Shown here piece after piece: positions 62,227 to 64,000 of a DNA stretch of 64,000 nucleotides (positions within the stretch are counted from its first letter, which is position 1; every line of letters starts with the position of its first letter). Location: positions 496,001 to 560,000 of the forward strand of contig ML996703.1 of assembly GCA_010356995.1 (NCBI GenBank), written 5' to 3'. Made by a program: the position numbers and the translations under genes. This DNA is from Trichodelitschia bisporula (taxonomy: Eukaryota; Ascomycota; Dothideomycetes; Phaeotrichales; Phaeotrichaceae). The notes below the pieces were generated by a model. The model made no database searches, was not told the DNA's origin, and worked only from the letters and a program-made list of their open reading frames with translations.

Positions 62227-64000
62227 CTAAAATCTCTCCATCAAGTTCCGCCTTACCGTCCACATACGCGCCCTCTTGCCAAAGATAAACAGAGGCACAG
62301 TGAACACCAGCACGCCGAGCTGGATCCCCCCAATGGCCAAGAACACCTTCTTGCTCCCGTCCGCCTCGAGCCAGCGTGTGAAGAACAGGCTGAAGACCAG
62401 GCCATGGAAGATATCTGCGCGTCAAAGTCAGCATCTCAGGGTCTAAAACAGAAAAATACCGGGGAAGGGACCACTCACTCTTCGCAAAATTCAGCGTTAC
62501 CAACGCCTCCCCCGCATACGCCCGGTAACTATCCACGCAAAACGTAATCGCCGTCGTGCTCCCCAGCGTACACCCAAAACTAATAACGCCAAAGAAAACC
62601 GTCGGCACGATCCACGCATCGCGCTCCTCGGCACTCCACCCAAACCCCCAAAGCCCAATCGTCGTGCACAGCGCCACGGGAATGGCCATGACGAGGCGGA
62701 ACTCCGGCTCGTACACGCCGCCGTTGCGCCGCGACATGGCGCGGACAATAATGTCGGACACTTTGCCCGCGACGGCGGTGCCGAGCACGCCGCCGATGAA
62801 GGGCGAGATGTACACCAGGCCTGTCTGCAGCGCGGTGAAGTGGTACGTGTCGCGGGAGCGGTATATGCCGGATACGCTCTCAGAGAGGACGATCAGCCAC
62901 CCCACGCTGAGCGCGTACACGGCTGACGACCAGAGCACGGCGGGGTAGCAGTAGAGGATGAAGGGCCGCGCGGCGACGCGCAGCCAGGAGTCGGAGCAGA
63001 TGCGCCCGTTCCACGGGACGAGCGTCTCGAGGTACGGCTTCATGCCTGGTTCTGGGGGTTCGCCGGCGGAACCATGTGAAGGAGTGCGGGAAACGGCTTT
63101 AGGCTCGACAACGGAAGTCGGTGGAGAGGTAAGCGCAGGCGACGAGAGGACGCCGACGTGCTCAATGTCCTTCTTTTCGTCCTCGGCGTTGGCCGGGAGC
63201 ACGACGTGCCGCTCCTCTTGAGTCTTCTGCAAGTCCGCGGTAGGGGCCTCTCTGCCGCCCGTTGGTAGCGCAAAGTAGTCCGTCCCTTCATTCTCATCCC
63301 CAGCGCTCGTCTTCCCCTTATACCACGGCGAATTTAGATTGCGAAGGTCGGGGGTTGCGGGTTTCAGTGTGCTATTCTGCTCCACAGCCCATGCCTCAGG
63401 GTGATCCCAACTCGATGCTGGACGCGAAGTCTGAGCGGCGGGGTCGGTGGCGGGGAGCATGATCGGCGGCGGCCTTGCGCGGGTCGACTCCGGGGTGGCA
63501 GAGTCTAGAACTTCGACGGTAGGGATAGTGACTGCGGGATCGGACGCGAAGGCAACATGCACGGTGGGGTCATGGCGCTTTGTTTCCGGCGAGGGGAGCG
63601 TCGAGGGGAGCGCCGAGGTGTGAGCGGCATGTTTCGACGATTTGAGGCGGGAGAAGTGAGGCCGGGCAAAGCTGCGTACGGATTTGGCGGACGCCGGACG
63701 CATGGCATGTCTTGGTCGGGGCGTGCGGTCCCAGAAGGTCTCGGGGACGAAGAAGAAGAGGAGGAAAAAGCAGCCGCCGACGATGGCAGAGACGACCCTC
63801 AAGGACAAGGGTTAGCTGGCTACGGGGCTTGGGGCTTAGGTCTCGGGGGTGGGGGTTACCAGAAGGTCCATCGCCAGTCCATCGCCCCGATGATGGCGGC
63901 ACTGACGAGGGGGATGAGGTTCTTCCCTCCCAGCAGAAGCAGCGTGTAGATACCCAGCCGGTACGCACGCTCGTGCAGGAAGAAAATCTCGGCTATGGTG
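62227..64000 (-). CDS. HOL1-type MFS transporter, 5' part missing at the window edge
   Basis: This is a major facilitator of the fungal drug:H+ antiporter/HOL1-like group; the substrate is unknown. Visible exons in coding order: 63860-64000 (partial), 62479-63797 and 62227-62414. The visible part starts in a TM region with EIFFLHERAYRLGIYTLLLL and GAMDWRWTFWVVSAIVGGCF, then FFVPETFWDRTPRP, the group signature at the end of TM6. A loop of about 230 residues rich in Ser, Pro and Thr separates TM6 from TM7. TM7-12 follow: LYCYPAVLWSSAVYALSVGW, GLVYISPFIGGVLGTAVAGK, ITFCVDSYRAYAGEALVTLN and FAKNIFHGLVFSLFFTRWLE. It ends in FGKRARMWTVRRNLMERF. The intron acceptor at 62415-62416 restores FAKNIFHGL. 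The N-terminal TM segments lie beyond the edge. Confidence 0.88.

Noticed and set aside
1-64000. Transposons, LTR or virus-derived elements, biosynthetic cluster, CRISPR
   Set aside because: Looked for reverse transcriptase, integrase, transposase, capsid, PKS/NRPS and direct-repeat spacer patterns; none is visible. The questin-oxidase-like gene alone does not make a cluster.

Overview
This is nuclear DNA of a filamentous ascomycete (Pezizomycotina). The introns are short (about 44-70 nt), with GT-AG ends and gctaac/tactaac-like branch sites. The genes include typical filamentous-fungal ones: a COP9 signalosome subunit, Rho3, a SUR7-type protein, a Sla1 with QxTG repeats, and ergosteryl-aspartate synthase. 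A Dothideomycete is my best guess, but that is inference. I see no transposon, virus-like element, CRISPR array, rRNA or convincing tRNA. Gene models were built by hand from reading frames and splice sites. Most were checked by requiring the summed exon lengths to be a multiple of three.

Layout. 0-5 kb: 5' part of RPS9 (uS4, minus), divergent from RPL21 (eL21, plus); RHO3 (minus; 8 exons, three of them only 18, 17 and 15 nt); CSN2 (plus). 5-12 kb: a 2.4 kb pyrimidine-rich stretch without a supported gene, an otubain deubiquitinase (plus), and a SUR7-like membrane protein (minus). 12-17.5 kb: YAE1, MET1 (siroheme synthesis) and RAV2/Rogdi on the minus strand, with a 69-aa membrane protein between. 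18-24 kb: a secreted lysozyme-like protein, a CYSTM protein, and a Dal5-type MFS transporter interrupted by one in-frame TGA. 24.7-31.3 kb: SLA1 (plus), RPB7 (minus, ending in 11- and 16-nt exons) and an Mpo1-like DUF962 protein. 32-38.7 kb: ATP1, an alpha-tubulin and a questin-oxidase-like protein. 39.7-47 kb: ErdS (an AspRS-DUF2156 fusion), a DUF1989 protein with a large charged insert, and a VPS62-like protein (minus). 47-53.8 kb: gene-poor except for a small secreted protein. 53.8-57.1 kb: a GPI-type GH18 chitinase whose Ser-rich tandem repeat contains a 120-base run of N. 57-64 kb: tandem repeats, a large disordered/coiled-coil protein with an unresolved start, and a HOL1-type MFS transporter running off the right edge.

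The genes are mostly unrelated housekeeping functions: translation, ubiquitin/Nedd8 control, cell polarity and endocytosis, ATP synthase and V-ATPase assembly, and sulfite reduction cofactor. Cell-surface and secreted proteins are interspersed. There is no biosynthetic cluster and no clear undescribed multi-gene system. The strongest unusual signals are the microexon run encoding the Rho3 effector loop, the tRNA-dependent lipid-modifying fusion enzyme ErdS, the interrupted transporter, the chitinase minisatellite, and a dense cluster of a TCCGTA motif at 19.7-20.4 kb.
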